A DNA stretch of 64,000 bases from Motacilla alba alba (Eukaryota > Chordata > Aves > Passeriformes > Motacillidae), in NCBI RefSeq assembly GCF_015832195.1, contig NC_052034.1:3187501-3251500 (forward strand), given 5' to 3'. Below, in pieces: positions 1 to 32,700 of this stretch; position 1 is the first letter of the stretch, and every line of letters begins with the position of its first letter. The notes below the pieces were generated by a model. The model saw only the letters and a list, made by a program, of their open reading frames with translations. It did not search any database and was not told the DNA's origin. The position numbers and the translations under genes are program-made.

Positions 1-19841
<19,841 letters not shown>

Positions 19842-20700
19842 CCCTCAGCGGGGCATGAAGCCCCCGGGAAGGACGGAGGGAAAACAAAGGGGCTCTTCCT
19901 CCAGCTACAGCCGCCTCACGGCAGCCGGCGGCGGGGTGGGAGCCTGCCCCGGTCCTGGCTGCCCCCGGCGGCGGGGGCAGCTCCTCTCATAGCGCCGCAG
20001 ACCCCCGGGCCGGCGGGGCTGCTGCAGGGCGTCACCGAGGCGAGGGGCTCCGTCGGGCATGGGGAGGGGAAAGAGGGGAATCTCAGGGCTCGGGTGTGAG
20101 GGGACAGCGCGGCATCGGCGCCGGGACGACGGGCCTTCTCAGCGGGGAAGGGGGCTCCGTGCCCTGCCGCTGCCCGGCCCCATGGCCCCGCCACAGCGGG
20201 GGCTGCCAGCGCCGCGGCCCCGCTCAGGGACCGAACCCCAGAGCATCCAGCGAAGCGGGGGGAGGCGCTGCCCACGGCTCCGGGGATGGCTGTCGCTGTC
20301 GCCGCCGCAGCCCTCGCGAGAGGGGAGGAAGCAGTGAGGGTGCGGACGGGGGTCTCTCAAGCCGCCAGCGCCTCCCGGGGCTCCTGCCCCTCCACCGCTT
20401 CCTCCACAGAGATTCGCACTCGATCAGCCCCGGCTGCGAGTGCCCGGCCCTCTGCACCGCCCCGCGGCTCTTATAGGCCGCAGTGCGCAGGCACGGGCGC
20501 TCGGGTGCTTCCGCCGGCGGCCAAAGAGTGCCTCACCCCGGGTAACCTGGCGGTCCCTCCGCCGCCAGCGCCTCAGAGCGGGGCCGGAGCGGGGCCATCG
20601 CCCCGAGCGCTCCGGGGACCCCGCCGAGCCCTCCCCGGCCCCGCACCGCTCCCGCCAGGGCTCCGGTGTGGTCGTCTTCTCAGTGAGGACAGTGACACAG
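19842..20700 (-). promoter_or_regulatory. ULK2: ULK2 CpG-island promoter and 5' leader
   Basis: Very GC- and CpG-rich sequence surrounds exon 1 and extends from about 19.4 to 20.7 kb. On the minus strand a TATAAGAG box lies at 20475-20468, preceded by CCTGCGCACTGCGGC (an NRF1-like TGCGCA core) at about 20480-20494. A palindromic CTCGCGAG core sits at about 20313-20320. If the TATA-like box is used, transcription would start near 20440 and give a leader of about 600 nt. The start site is inferred, not seen. Confidence 0.7.
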
Positions 20701-23700
20701 GCCCCTGGGACCACCCTTGCCCTCACGGCGGGGCAGAGGGGTCAAACTCAGCCCGCTCGGCCGGCCATCACCTCAGCCCTTCCCTCGGCCGCCTCAGGCG
20801 CACCCGCCAGCGAGGACAACGCTGAGAGGCCACCAGGGGAAGAGAGAGGAGCGGAGTTGCACAGGACAAGAGCTGGGACAGTCAGCAGCCAGAGTGGGAA
20901 GGCAGGTATGGGATCATCCCAGGTTTCCAAGGCTTACATAGCACCTCCAGGTCACACACTCTCAGCCCTGTCCCTGCTCCAGGTAACACACTCTCAGCCC
21001 TGTCCCTGCTCCAGGTAACACACTCTCAACCCTGTCTCTGCTCCAGTACTGAGCAAAATTCTCCCTCAAACCTGAAACAAGGAATTTCAATGAATGGAGA
21101 GGCAATGGAGGAACAGGGATTCAAAGTGCTGTGAGCCAAAGACACTTGGAGTTGTTTGCTCCCTTTATAAGGAGAACAACGCCTGTAAATTTACAGCCCC
21201 TGCCTCCCAGCACTTTTAGATCAGCCTGGAGCTGTTTACAGCACGTACAAACACTTAAAAAAAACCAACCAGCCACCAAACAACAGTCACATGGAGCCTT
21301 TGACCTTCACCTCCAGGTTCACATAATTGTGCTCCTTTCCTCTGTGTTCCATTCCTCACTGCTCTCTTCCCATGTTCTCCATCACACCACCTCCACGTCC
21401 CAGTTTCAGACCCTTTCAGGCTTCCCCAATATCCCCAGGGGCCCAGTGGATGCAGGGTGTGACCCCTCTGGTGCCACACAGCTGTGCTGTCCCTTCCCTG
21501 ACATGACCCAGGCTCTGCTTTCAGTGTCACCAGATCAAAATAGAGAGTGAGCAAAGAGCTCTGCAGTTGGGCCTCTCCCCATTCCTCACTTATCTCCCTT
21601 GGCTTTCCAACACTCCAAACCAGGAGCTGTGTGCCATGGCAGGACCTCCTCAGCTAAAGACTTCTCCACAGACAATGAACTTAGATGTAAAAAATATCCA
21701 GCAAGAGATTCTTAAGGAAAGATTGACACTTTTATGAAGGACATTTTAACTATCAGAGGAATCCTCAGAAATCTCTTTTGTGCCAAAGAGAACCAAAGGG
21801 CTTTAAAACCCCTCAGAACTGAATCCCCTCTTTATTTGATGAAATTTTCAGCTCCCACCCAAAATCCACCCATGGCACTACCCTGACAAACAACACCAAG
21901 AAAGTGGAGTTGACCAAAAATTTCAACAGCTCAGAACACCCTGTGGAAAGAATAAATGAGATGTAAAAATATTCCAAGTTAATCATAAATGGAAGTGTTG
22001 GTAGTAACAGACACTTTGTGATACGCTTCACAGTGTCCCTTTAAACCAGAAAAAAAACCCACAAGCCTCCATGTGTTAAATATTCTGATTCATAAAAATA
22101 ATTTCCCTCAGAACTGGTTGTTTATTGCCATCCACCAATTCCCAGTTCCGTATTAATCCTCCCAGCGTCAGCATGTATCCTCACCCCAAAATCCATGGCA
22201 CAAGCTACATTTTAGGGAAGCTGAAAAACAAATCCATTCAGAAGATGATAAAAGTCACAACAGCCATGACTAAGCCACCCATTCTGCATCACACTTGCGA
22301 TCCGAGACACATTTCCCGACACATTTCCCTTCGGCAGCAGCACTGCCTCATGTCCTTTTGTCCTCCTAATGGTGCTGGAGCCCTGGAGCAGGTTTGTTTC
22401 AGCACAGCAAGGACAAACAGCCAGGAGCGGCAGCGAGGTTTGACCGGAATAACTAAACACCCTGCGCTGGGATCCGAGCGGCACCCGAGGGCTCCAACAG
22501 CGCTCGCTGGAGCCTGCGGGATTTGCATGCGGGTCACTCCTCCCAGCTGGATCCTTCACTGGCGGCTGCGGGAGCCTCTGCGTGTCGGTAACTCCGGCAT
22601 CCACACTGCAAAGAACCTACAAACAGCACCTTCACTTGCTTTTGGTGCTGGAAGAGTTCAGAGGCAGAACGGACTGGATTCACCTTTCCCGAAGGGAGGC
22701 TCGTTGCCGGAGGTGTCGGGAGAGTGATGCAGGATAACCCCATGGGGGTCGTGCTGCTCTCACACACGGATATCCAGCACTTAGCCCTGTATCCTGCAGC
22801 ACCACGGGGGTGCTCTGCTCTAACCGTGCAGCGGGACACTAAAACACCCAGTGCAGCTGCCTGATCCACCCCGATGATCCTTCAAAAACATGGAGCACTG
22901 TGTCCTGAGTCGGTTCATTTTTAACATCACGCTCTGCAGGAGCTGCAGCCCACTGAGAGACCACCAGCAACCCACAGTTCTGCAACCACCATTCACAGAG
23001 GGAAGAAAACGGAACAGCAGCACTGCAGATGGCTCTGGGGCTCCTTCCCAGCTGCACTACTTTGCTTCAAATTAGTCCCTCAGTTGTGAGCCAGGACTTC
23101 TGATCACAAGAGCAACACATCTAGGAAGGAATTAGCAACTTCCAGCTTGCTTGTCTGAGTGCAGAGAAGGATGCTTTCAGCTGGCAGCAGCTCCACAGAA
23201 CAGAGACATCACTGCCCTGAATTTTCTTAACACCTTTCATCCTCAAAAGCACTAATGGACTTCACAGCAAGCCCTTCTCTGCCATACCACACCACCAAAA
23301 TGCAGCCCTGAGGTAGAAACATCACGTGAATAATGCCTGGGCTGACCCAAAAAAAAAAGCAGAACAAGGCTGCTTTTCCTACTTTTCATGCAGAACAATG
23401 AATGAAGTTCATTTTCTTCCTATTCATTGAAAGATTTTTCTTGTCTCTCCCCAGGCTATAAACTTGCACATGGAAATTAAATCACAGACCTGGGAAAATA
23501 TTCAAGAGATCATCTGAGTCGAACAGGACAGGAACATGTGGCTCCAAGGACCCAGGGAACACAACACACACTCCACTTGCATGGATAAGCAGGACACAGC
23601 CCCAAGTAAGAGTTTCCACATGGATTTTAAGGCCTCACTTATCTAAATCAGCTCCCAAAGGTAGGAATCTGACAGCATCCTGCTCACCTCAGAGCTGTCA

Positions 23701-26700
23701 ACTTCACTCCAAGTGTTCTTACCATATCCTTTCTTCCCTCCCTCCATCACACTCAGGATTTCATTAGACAGGTAAACCTTCCTCAGAGCACTGGCACACT
23801 TCTCAGTCCTTATCACTACTGTCCTCCCATTGGGATTTGTAACAAAATTCATGGTGGCATCAGCTGAGCTTTTAAAGGAGAAAGTGTCAGAGGGTTCTGC
23901 AGGACACTTTCTGGCTATGCTTAAAATTATTCTTGTATTACCAGTGAAAAATAATGCCCTTGTGGTAAGAAAATCTGTGTGGGATGCTTAATGAGTAACT
24001 CAGGAGGAACTGGGCTGAAACATGGAAGCAGATCCCAGAATTCCTACCAAACAGCACGGGAAAAGCTCAGGCATTTCAGTAGGTTTTCTGTAAGGTTGGT
24101 GCCGCTGATCCCAGAAAAGCAATCACAAAGCTCCAGCCTACCTCCTAGATTTGTCCTTTAACACGAAGTAAAATCTCCCCCATTAATAATGCCATCAACC
24201 CAAATTTGCATCTGCAATTGCCCAAATTAGCTAATTAAAGCTCCCATCCCCAGCGTGGCAGAGCGAGGGAGGTCACGCGCTCGCTGCAGCTCCTGCCAAG
24301 CAGGAGCCAGCTCTGGAGGGAAGGGCAGCAGCTCTTCCTTCCCCAGGGCCTGAGCAGGCACTGACAGCAGCCAGGCCCGGGAAATGCCGCATTCAAATCA
24401 AACTGGGAGGGAGGAGTGGCAGGGAATTGCTTAGGAATACAGCTGGAACAGGGCCAGCTCTTAGTATGCATGGAGGCTGGTGCTGTATGAATGGTAAAAA
24501 TAGCAGCAGATGCTTAGATAGGAAAATACAATTTGATTTACATGCAAAGCCATCAGAGAGCGTGGTTCAAAAATCTACCCGCTATCAGATCACAGGAAGA
24601 TTAAAGCTGAGAGCTTATTTTGGTGTAAACTTAGTTGCAAGGCCCTCTCTTCAAGAGGTCTCCCTTCCCCTTGGAAAACCTTTCTGCTGCAGCATTAGAA
24701 AGGTGAGTTTTAATCAGGCTTTATGTCACAGAAGCAGAGTCTGAAGGGATGGCAAGGGCATGGTCAAAGGGCACAGTGACTGCTTTGGTTTGGAAATGTG
24801 GGCAAGGTTCACTGATATTTTAGGTACACCTACACACATGCACAGCCAAGCCTAGTTCCCACAGGCAGGGTTGTGTCCCTGAGCTCTGATACATCCCTGT
24901 CTCCAACACAAAACACACCATGGACTGACAGGGCACAGTGACCCTGAGCAGAACTCCAGGGGAGGAAGCAGAGAATGATTCTTCACTCAGGAAGAGCCAC
25001 TTGCAACCAGGAGCTGCTGCTTGCAGCAAGTCAGACTTGGGGACAGAGCTGAACTCCCAAGGGTGGGTCATTTCCTTTAGCACAAGCACCTCAAAAAAAT
25101 TGGAAACGAGGCAGGCTTCTTGGCTGTTACCAGTGACCTGCTCCTCTTCTCCCCAAGGGCAGGCTTACCAGCTGGTTTTAAACCACCCTGTCCCACATCT
25201 ACCTCAGTGAATTACAAAAGGTTTTCTTTATGCAGATGGATGCAACCTGGCCTTCACTGCCAGCAGAAACCAGCTGGAGGAAGCAGCCTAATGCAAGAGC
25301 AGGTATGGGATACTGAGCTCTTCCCAAAGATCCCATAGAGATAGATCCCTGCTGACATGGCTGGCAGAAGGAGATACTCACAGGAACTACAAATTATCTT
25401 CTCATTCATATTAAAGATTTAACCCTTTGTTCCAGCCTTTGGCTCACCTGAACACTTGCAGACAAGCAAAAGGCCATTACTGCACAATCTTAATTCTCCA
25501 AAGCAATCCTGCCAGCAGGGATAAAATCCTAAAATGCATCTTCTGCAGCTGGGAAGCATCTGAGACCCAAACTCCTGTTCTGAGTCATAGTAATCACAGC
25601 ATAGGAGGGCTATGGAGAATGTTTTGACCTTCATGCTAACCTACTGCAACTAAATCTGACAGTATAATTTCTGCTCCTTATTAATCACATCTTGATTTTC
25701 TCTGTTTCATAAGCATCCTGGAAATAAACACTTAGTCCAGGTCTATTCACCTCATGATGGCTGGAAGCCTGAACTGACTGATAAAAAGGCTCATAAGCAA
25801 ACTTACAAATTCCCAGCTGACAGTGTGAATCCCTCTCACCCACTGGGCAAGAAAATGCACTTGAGAAATTCCAGAAGTAGCCAGCCCTGTGCAATGGAAG
25901 TATTGCTATTTTTTGTGTTGGTCCCAGCCCTGCTGTCGGCACGTATCCAGGGCAAGGGACAAGTGGCACCCAGAATTCCTGCTCCATTCTTCCCCACCCT
26001 GTCCTTCCTTCCCCCTGAGTCAGTGGTGGGTGGGTAATGGACACTCTCTCCCCTGTTCAGAGTCTCATTTTCCCATTCCCAAGAGCTGCTGAAACCTGAA
26101 AACTCAGCACAGCTCCAGCAGTCATTTCAAGTCCAGGCCTGTTGCACCCTGAACAATTAGCCAAGGAGTGATCTGCTGTGGATGCAGAGGATCACTGGCA
26201 GGTAATGCTCAGCACAGCCCACAGGGAAACGGGGCTGTGTGGAAAGGCAAAACCTTACTGGAATAACGAGAAGCCTCAAGTCCTCATTCTCAGCAGATCT
26301 TTGTCCCAGACATGCAGCCAAGCACAATTCTGCAATGGAAGGATGTGCTGAATTTTCCCATTTTTCTCTCTCTCTGAAGGCCATGCACAAGGACAACTCT
26401 CTCTGTTCCCACTAAAACCCTCTTCTCCACAGGATTCTTCACACAGCAAGAAAGGGCACAAGCAGTCTCCGCCCTTTGCTTGCCCCTTTCAGGACAATGG
26501 CTACTGTGAGGCTGAAATTCCAATAAAAAGCCAATTGAGATGGTGGCAGATGAGATATCCCTCCTGTGATGTTCAGAGGAAATCATCCTACAATGCACAG
26601 CTCTTAATAAGAACTAAAATTAAAATTTCCTTAAATAAATATAAGGAAAGAGTCCATGAGGAAGAGTTGCCAACGGGAACACGGAGCAGTGCTTGAGTCA

Positions 26701-26775
26701 ATCTCTTCGTCCATCACCTTGGAGATCTCCCAGGACTGTGCTGAGGGCAGGACCAGCAGCTCCATGTCACTGTTC
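20701..26775. other. Intergenic region between ULK2 and NLE1 (includes NLE1 3'UTR)
   Basis: About 6 kb with no recognisable exon, RNA gene or transposon on either strand; ORFs are short and show no known domain. A triple 32-bp repeat is at 20947-21046. The part next to 26775 must hold the NLE1 3'UTR on the minus strand, but I could not place a clear AATAAA signal. Confidence 0.7.
20947..21046. repeat. Three tandem copies of a 32-bp unit
   Basis: The unit beginning CCAGGTAACACACTCTCAGC is repeated three times at 32-base spacing with only a few substitutions. Confidence 0.92.
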
Positions 26776-26788
26776 CTATCGACGCCAT
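26776..26788 (-). CDS. NLE1: NLE1 coding exon 13 (13 coding nt) and stop
   Basis: Completes the split Ile codon and encodes W-R-R-stop (TAG). Acceptor TTTCCAG after a CT-rich tract. The IWRR end equals the human NLE1 C-terminus, which is why this exon is chosen over a stop at the exon 12 donor. Confidence 0.9.
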
Positions 26789-29700
26789 CTGGAAAGGGAA
26801 AGAGCTGCTGTGTCCCTGTGGTGGGGCACAGCTCTGCCGCGGGGCCCAGCAGGCACCAGGCAAGAGCAGCACCGCAGGGACCTGGGGTCACCAGCCACAG
26901 GCAAATGGCAACCAGCTCCCAGGAATTTGTCTGCATAACTGGGAGAGGGAAGAAGGTCAGAAAGGAAGACCTGACCAGCTGGTGCAACTGTTCCTTTCCC
27001 TCTCCAGGAGTCAAAATATCTGAGTCAAATTTCATCCTGACCGCTTGGCTGGAGAGGCTCTGCTTTCTAGTTATGTCCCAGCTGCAGCTCCTGCCCTGAG
27101 AGAGGTCAGGTCTCCCAGCTGGGATCTGACACAGTGCTCTCTGCAAGCAGATCATGCCTTAACCACACAGGTCTCTGCAAGGGCACTGTGGCTCTGAGGG
27201 ACACACGGGGTAGCTGCAACACCCTCGTGTACAAACAGGTTACTCACATCCGCAAACACTTGTCCTTCCCTCCGCTCGCCACCCTCTGTCCGTCCGGGCT
27301 CCAGTCTGCTGCGTACACCTGGTGTGATGGAAATCAGTCACCTGTGCTGGGAGGAGGGTCACTCCTGCCTCCCAAACACCTCAGCTCCACCGGGCAGCTC
27401 AGGAGGGTCACTCCTGCCTCCCAAACACCTCAGCGCCACCGGGCAGCTCACCTCATCTGCGTGGCCAGGCAGATCGATGGCCAGTTTCCTTGTCTTGGCA
27501 TCCCAGACCTTGAGGGTGCTGTCGCTGCTGCCGCTCACCAGCAAGCGGCTGTCGGCTGACCAGGCGATCTGGTACACGGCCGAGACGTGGCCCCTCAGTG
27601 ACGTCAGGTACCTGGGGACAAGGACAGGCTGTCAGAGCACCAGGATTTGTTCAAACTTGCCCTTGCCTTCGTGTTTCTTGTCCACCAGCACAGTCACAGG
27701 ATGCCCAGCACACTCCAGGCAATAATTGCTAGACAGACTCCATCCAAAAACTCTCCCAAGTGGGCTCAGAACCTTCTAGAGGATGCCTCCTCATCTCACC
27801 CCCTCAGACAAGAGACCCTTATCCAGCAGGCAACACTTCAGCCTCACTGCACAGGTGTGTCCTTCCCTCTTTCCCAAGCAGCCCAGATTTAGAAGGACCT
27901 TTAAAATCACTGACATGAAAGCCAAGCTCATGAGCTTTAAGGTTGGTTTGCAAGGGAGGACTGCTGCCTCCAAGAGCTCACCAATACTGCAGCTGAAAGT
28001 TAAAAGCTGGATTACAGGAGCATCCAAATACCAACAGCACTACTTGTAACTACAAGAATTTGCATCATCCAGAACAAGCTGTTCTCTGGCACAAGAACTG
28101 TTTAAACTGGGTCAGTCTCCAGTTCCCAACACACACATCTTCAGGAGATCACTGGAGTGGAACATCCCATCCCACCACAGCTGCGCCTGCCCTGGAGAAC
28201 TGACCCTGCAGCAACAGGGTGTGCAAACAGGTGCCAGGCAGTGCTGTGGCTGAGTCACAGTGGGGCTGCACACACAGAGCCAAGCACAGACACCCTGACA
28301 CAAGAAAAGCCAGACAAGACTTCCCAAGGGCAGAAAAAGGCAGAGGCAGCAGAGTGACTTTGTATGAGTTGAAGGTACAGAGATGCTGAACACACCAGGG
28401 AGCTGCTGGCAATGATCTGGGGCCCAGCCTTGTGTGCCCTGAGCATTACCCACAGACTCCATCCCAGCACCACCTCTAACAGAACAAACCAACTCACTTT
28501 CCTGTCCTACCATCCCAGAGCTTTATGGACTTGTCAAAGGAAGCACTAGCGATTATCCGGGTGTCTGGCGAGAACAGCACTTGGTTAATCAATGCCTGGT
28601 GGCCTGTCATTCTCTCGAGTGGCTTCTTGTCTTCTGCTGGTCTCCAAAGAAACAGGGTGAAATCATCTGACCCTGAGACAAGCCTTTCTGGTTCCTGGCC
28701 CTGAAAAAGGGATGAAAGAGCCCAAGTTTTGTACAAGCCAGGTGTGGAGAGCTTGGAAGCACACCTGTGTTGGCGTGTCCACTGCTTTCACCAGTGACAG
28801 TGTTAGAAGTGACAGCAGGGACAAAAGGGACTTACCCGGACCTGGTTGTACCTCTGCAGTGCCCTGTCTTTCAGTTCTGACACTGAAAAAGGGAAAAGGA
28901 GGGTGAAAGAGAGATTTGCAATCCTTAGATGAAAAGAAATTTTATAACCTTGTCATGCCAATTCCAATCCTGGCTCTGCAGTTTTAGCAGGAGCATTTGT
29001 GACCACTCAATTTGCCAGAGTGACCTCCCCATCCCCCAAACTGCTCCACCCTGGCATGGGCAAGAAAAACCTTGACTTCCAGCATGACCAGTCCTCCCCC
29101 AGCCTCCAACGTGGGTGCTGCACTCACAGGAGCCTCTGAGATCCTGGGGGTTGATGGTGGCCTCGGCCGGCTCGAAGGCGCCGGTGCGCAGAACGTAGTC
29201 GGTGCTCAGGGCCATGGTGTTCACCCAGTGAGCGTGGCCCTGCAGCGTGCGGCACAGGACCCCCTGGGGACAGAGCCACCCTCAGACAGGGACAGGACAC
29301 AGCCGGGCTGCACAGCACCCACCAGGCTGCAGGGACACACCCCAAATTTCCAAACCTGCTTGCCCCAGCTGCAGGCAGGCTAAGTAAGCAGGGAAGACAC
29401 AACGCTGTTGAGCTTCAGGAATCAGTTTCCCTTGCACAACACCCATCAGCTCAGGTTGCTGCAGGGATGTTTCCAGCTTTTAGCCCCATTTAATGCTCTT
29501 AAGGATGAAAACATCACACAACAGATTCCCCTTGCAAATGGTGCCAAGCAACAGGTCTGACAGGTCAGGAAGATACAGCAGCTCTGTTTTTCAGGGCACA
29601 AGCTGTGCCAGGAAGAGCAGACAAAGCTACCCCACAGAGCGCCCAGCTCCCTTTGCCAGCAGCCCAAGGGCACTCCCTCACTTACATCCTGGCTCCTCCA

Positions 29701-32700
29701 GACTTTGATGGTCCTGTCCTGGGAGGAGGAGTAGAGCAAGCCATCGCCCCCCCACTTCACACAGGTCACCGACTGCGTGTGGCTTGTGAGGATTTTGTCA
29801 CACCTGCCCATCAGCGTGTCCCAGATGCGGATGCTGCAGTCCTTGGAGGCACTGGCCAGGTAACGGCACTCTGGGTTTCTGGGCAAAGAGATCAAATCCA
29901 TTTGTGCAGCTCCTCTGAGCTCCTTCCCCACCAGCCCCAGAACTCCAGCAGGCAATAAAATGCAACTTTCTTCTGCCTTAAGATCAGAGAGAGGCCAGTC
30001 AGGGGCAGAGCACTGAGCTACAGAGAAGAAGGTCAGGGCAGAGAGGAGACAAACGCTTCCTCCAAACCAACTCCTGGGCTGCACATTGGAGAAATCAATC
30101 CAGGGTAAGCCTGACAGCTGAGGCCTTGGCAATGACCTTGCTTGCACAGCTTTAACCCACTGGCTAACGAGGTCACCACGAAGTGGCACCTTCCCTGGGC
30201 ATGGACTGGAGAGAGCCCTGGGCAGGGGATGAGCCTCACACAGGGAGCACAGATCCATGGCATTGGGAATGTGTTGGATGTTCCCCTGCTTCTGCCACGC
30301 TTCATCTCCAGCCTGCGGACAGGGCTGAAAGGAACACTGTCCATCCACATCCATTGTGGCTCGGGGGACAAAATGAACACATCTGGAAGCAGCTGGCCAC
30401 AACCCAGCAAGGACAGGGCAGCCACAACCCTCTGTCCTTTGCACATCTTTATCACTCTGCATGGTGGCACCAGCAGTGAGGAAGAGCACAGCCCCTCCCA
30501 TTGCACTGGAACTGGCTGAAGAAAGAGAACTGCAGTCCCGGCAGGGTCATGTCTCTCCTCCCCATTTCCTCATCTTCCTTACCATCATTTTTTTGCTAAT
30601 CCAGTTAATTGTCTGCAGATAGATGGAGCTTCCTGCCGGCAAATTCAATTTGCAGGGCTCTGCTCTGAAGGGGCCCTTTTTCTTTCTTTTTTATTTATTT
30701 CTGTAACATCTTGGATTAATGGCTACAACTGTCCCCTTCCACCCACCTCTCCCAGAGGGAGCTTTAGCTGATCGAAGGGATAAGGGGATTGTACAGTTAA
30801 TCATCCCTGATGATAAACAAGCAGGATGACAGAGGCTAGCAGGATCAGGAGAGCAGAAAGGAGTGCTCTGCCCTTGGACACCACCAGGCTTCCCTGCTCC
30901 CACCTCAGCACTGCTGGAGCAGCACATCAGTGTTTGTCCAGCACCACAAAAGCAGTGTTTTCCACAGGCAGGTGTGGTTTTTTCCCAGGGGAAAAGAGAC
31001 ACAACCTAGCAGTGATTCCCCAGCAACTCCCGGGACTGTGAGCAGCAGCTGGGACTCCTGGCTCCCAGCTGCACACATTTTTCCCAGCTCACCTTGAGAG
31101 CTGTTCTGATGGGCTTTTTCCCGTAACAGGAGAAAGGCCAACAGGAGCAATGCCCTTCAGGTCAGGCTGCTCTTTTCCATAGGAGCAAAGGGGAAGGGCT
31201 GAGCTGGCCCCTTCACTTACATGTGGAGCGGTTCCCAGCACAGACATGTGATCCATTTGGAGTGGCCAGAGAGCACCCGGCCGATCTGGCTGCCAGTGGC
31301 TGGGTCCCAGAGGAAGATCTGTCCAAGAGAGGAAGCACGAGGGTCACGTCAGGCCACAGACATCATGTGAATCCCAGAGACGCTGGAGCTCCATTTAGAA
31401 AGCAGAGGTGTCCTTGGGATCGTGTCTGCACTCGCAGGCAGCAGCAGGGGAAGGGGGCTGGATGCCTTTCCAAATCCCTGCAGCAATCAGCTGACACCCA
31501 AAAGAATGAGACCTGACTGCCCTCCTGTCTGCCTACAGCACTGCTGCTACAAAGTTATCTAACTCAACTCAAAAACGATGCAGTCCCCAAAGAGCCACCC
31601 CCTGCCAGAGACTCAGGGAGTGTTTGCAGAGCACAGTGAAAGCCACAGCTAAACGCTGCTGATTATCGGATGCTGTGGGTGGGACACATGCTGGTTTTCT
31701 CTTGTTGATTCTCTCTCTACATAAATGTTCATCTTAAGAGCCAAGGCATTAGTCATCTCCTACTTAAGAACCTAGGAGAAATAACAGGCAGCTCTCTGGG
31801 TTCAATTAAAGGCAGACCAGCACCACACCATGGCCGAGCCACTCTGGCCCAGGACATTTCCTTGGGATTGGCATCGCAACTTCGGCAGCTCTGTGAGTGC
31901 TGTCATTGCTCCCAGACCATTCAAAGGACAGAGACAGCAACTGTCCCTCAGGAGTTCAGCTCCCACTTAACCACACACTCCTGCTTCTCCAGGCATTTCT
32001 GCACTTCAAGCACACCAACTCTGCCCCACAGCGAGGGCTGAACTCCTTTCACACTTGTGCAAGAGGGAATTTGGCCGTGTCTGTGTGGGAACACTGTGAC
32101 CAGGCTGCTGCTGCACGGCTGGATCACGCCAACAGCAGCCCTGACCCATCCTCACTCCAGACACCTCCCTCGTGATGGAGCTGCCTGCCAATGACCACAT
32201 GCAAAGCCTGGACTCTTTCCTGGACAGAGGGAAAAGCATCTGCCACAAGACAGCAGGACTCAGCAGCAAGAGCTCCCCAAGGTGACAATGCCAGAGCACT
32301 GCCTGGCACAGAGAGGCTTCTCTCAATACCGTGACACAGCCACACACAAAGCTCCTCTGGAGAACGGGAATCCTGCTCCAAACAATGGGATACGCCCCTG
32401 AAGAAATGAGAAACACCCCTAATCCCCCCCAGCCCCATGCTGAGGGAGCCCCATGTGTACCTGGCTGTTCTTGCAGCCCGAGGCCAGTTTCTTGCCATCA
32501 GGTGACCAAGCGATGCTGAGCACCCAGTGCCGGTGACCTGGCAGAGAGAGCACGAGTGGGTGTGAGTGGACAGCTGGGACTGTCCCCTGTGTCCCAGCAG
32601 GAAGCCACTCTGTGCTCCTCCTGGCCAGCCCCCTTCTTCCACTTTGCCAGAGAGAGTTACTCCCTCCCCAGGCTGCAGTCCCAGCCCGGGCAGCTCAGAC

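Noticed and set aside
22125..22727. 200-codon plus-strand ORF between ULK2 and NLE1
   Set aside because: No recognisable domain, biased composition typical of chance ORFs, and an overlapping open frame on the other strand.
27246..27248. TGA at the exon 12 donor as the NLE1 stop codon
   Set aside because: It would remove the conserved IWRR end, while a good donor (GTGAGT) and a 13-nt exon encoding IWRR exist downstream.
29446..30501. 351-codon minus-strand ORF in NLE1
   Set aside because: Only the part 29686-29878 (exon 7) has WD40 homology; the rest is flanking intron left open by chance.
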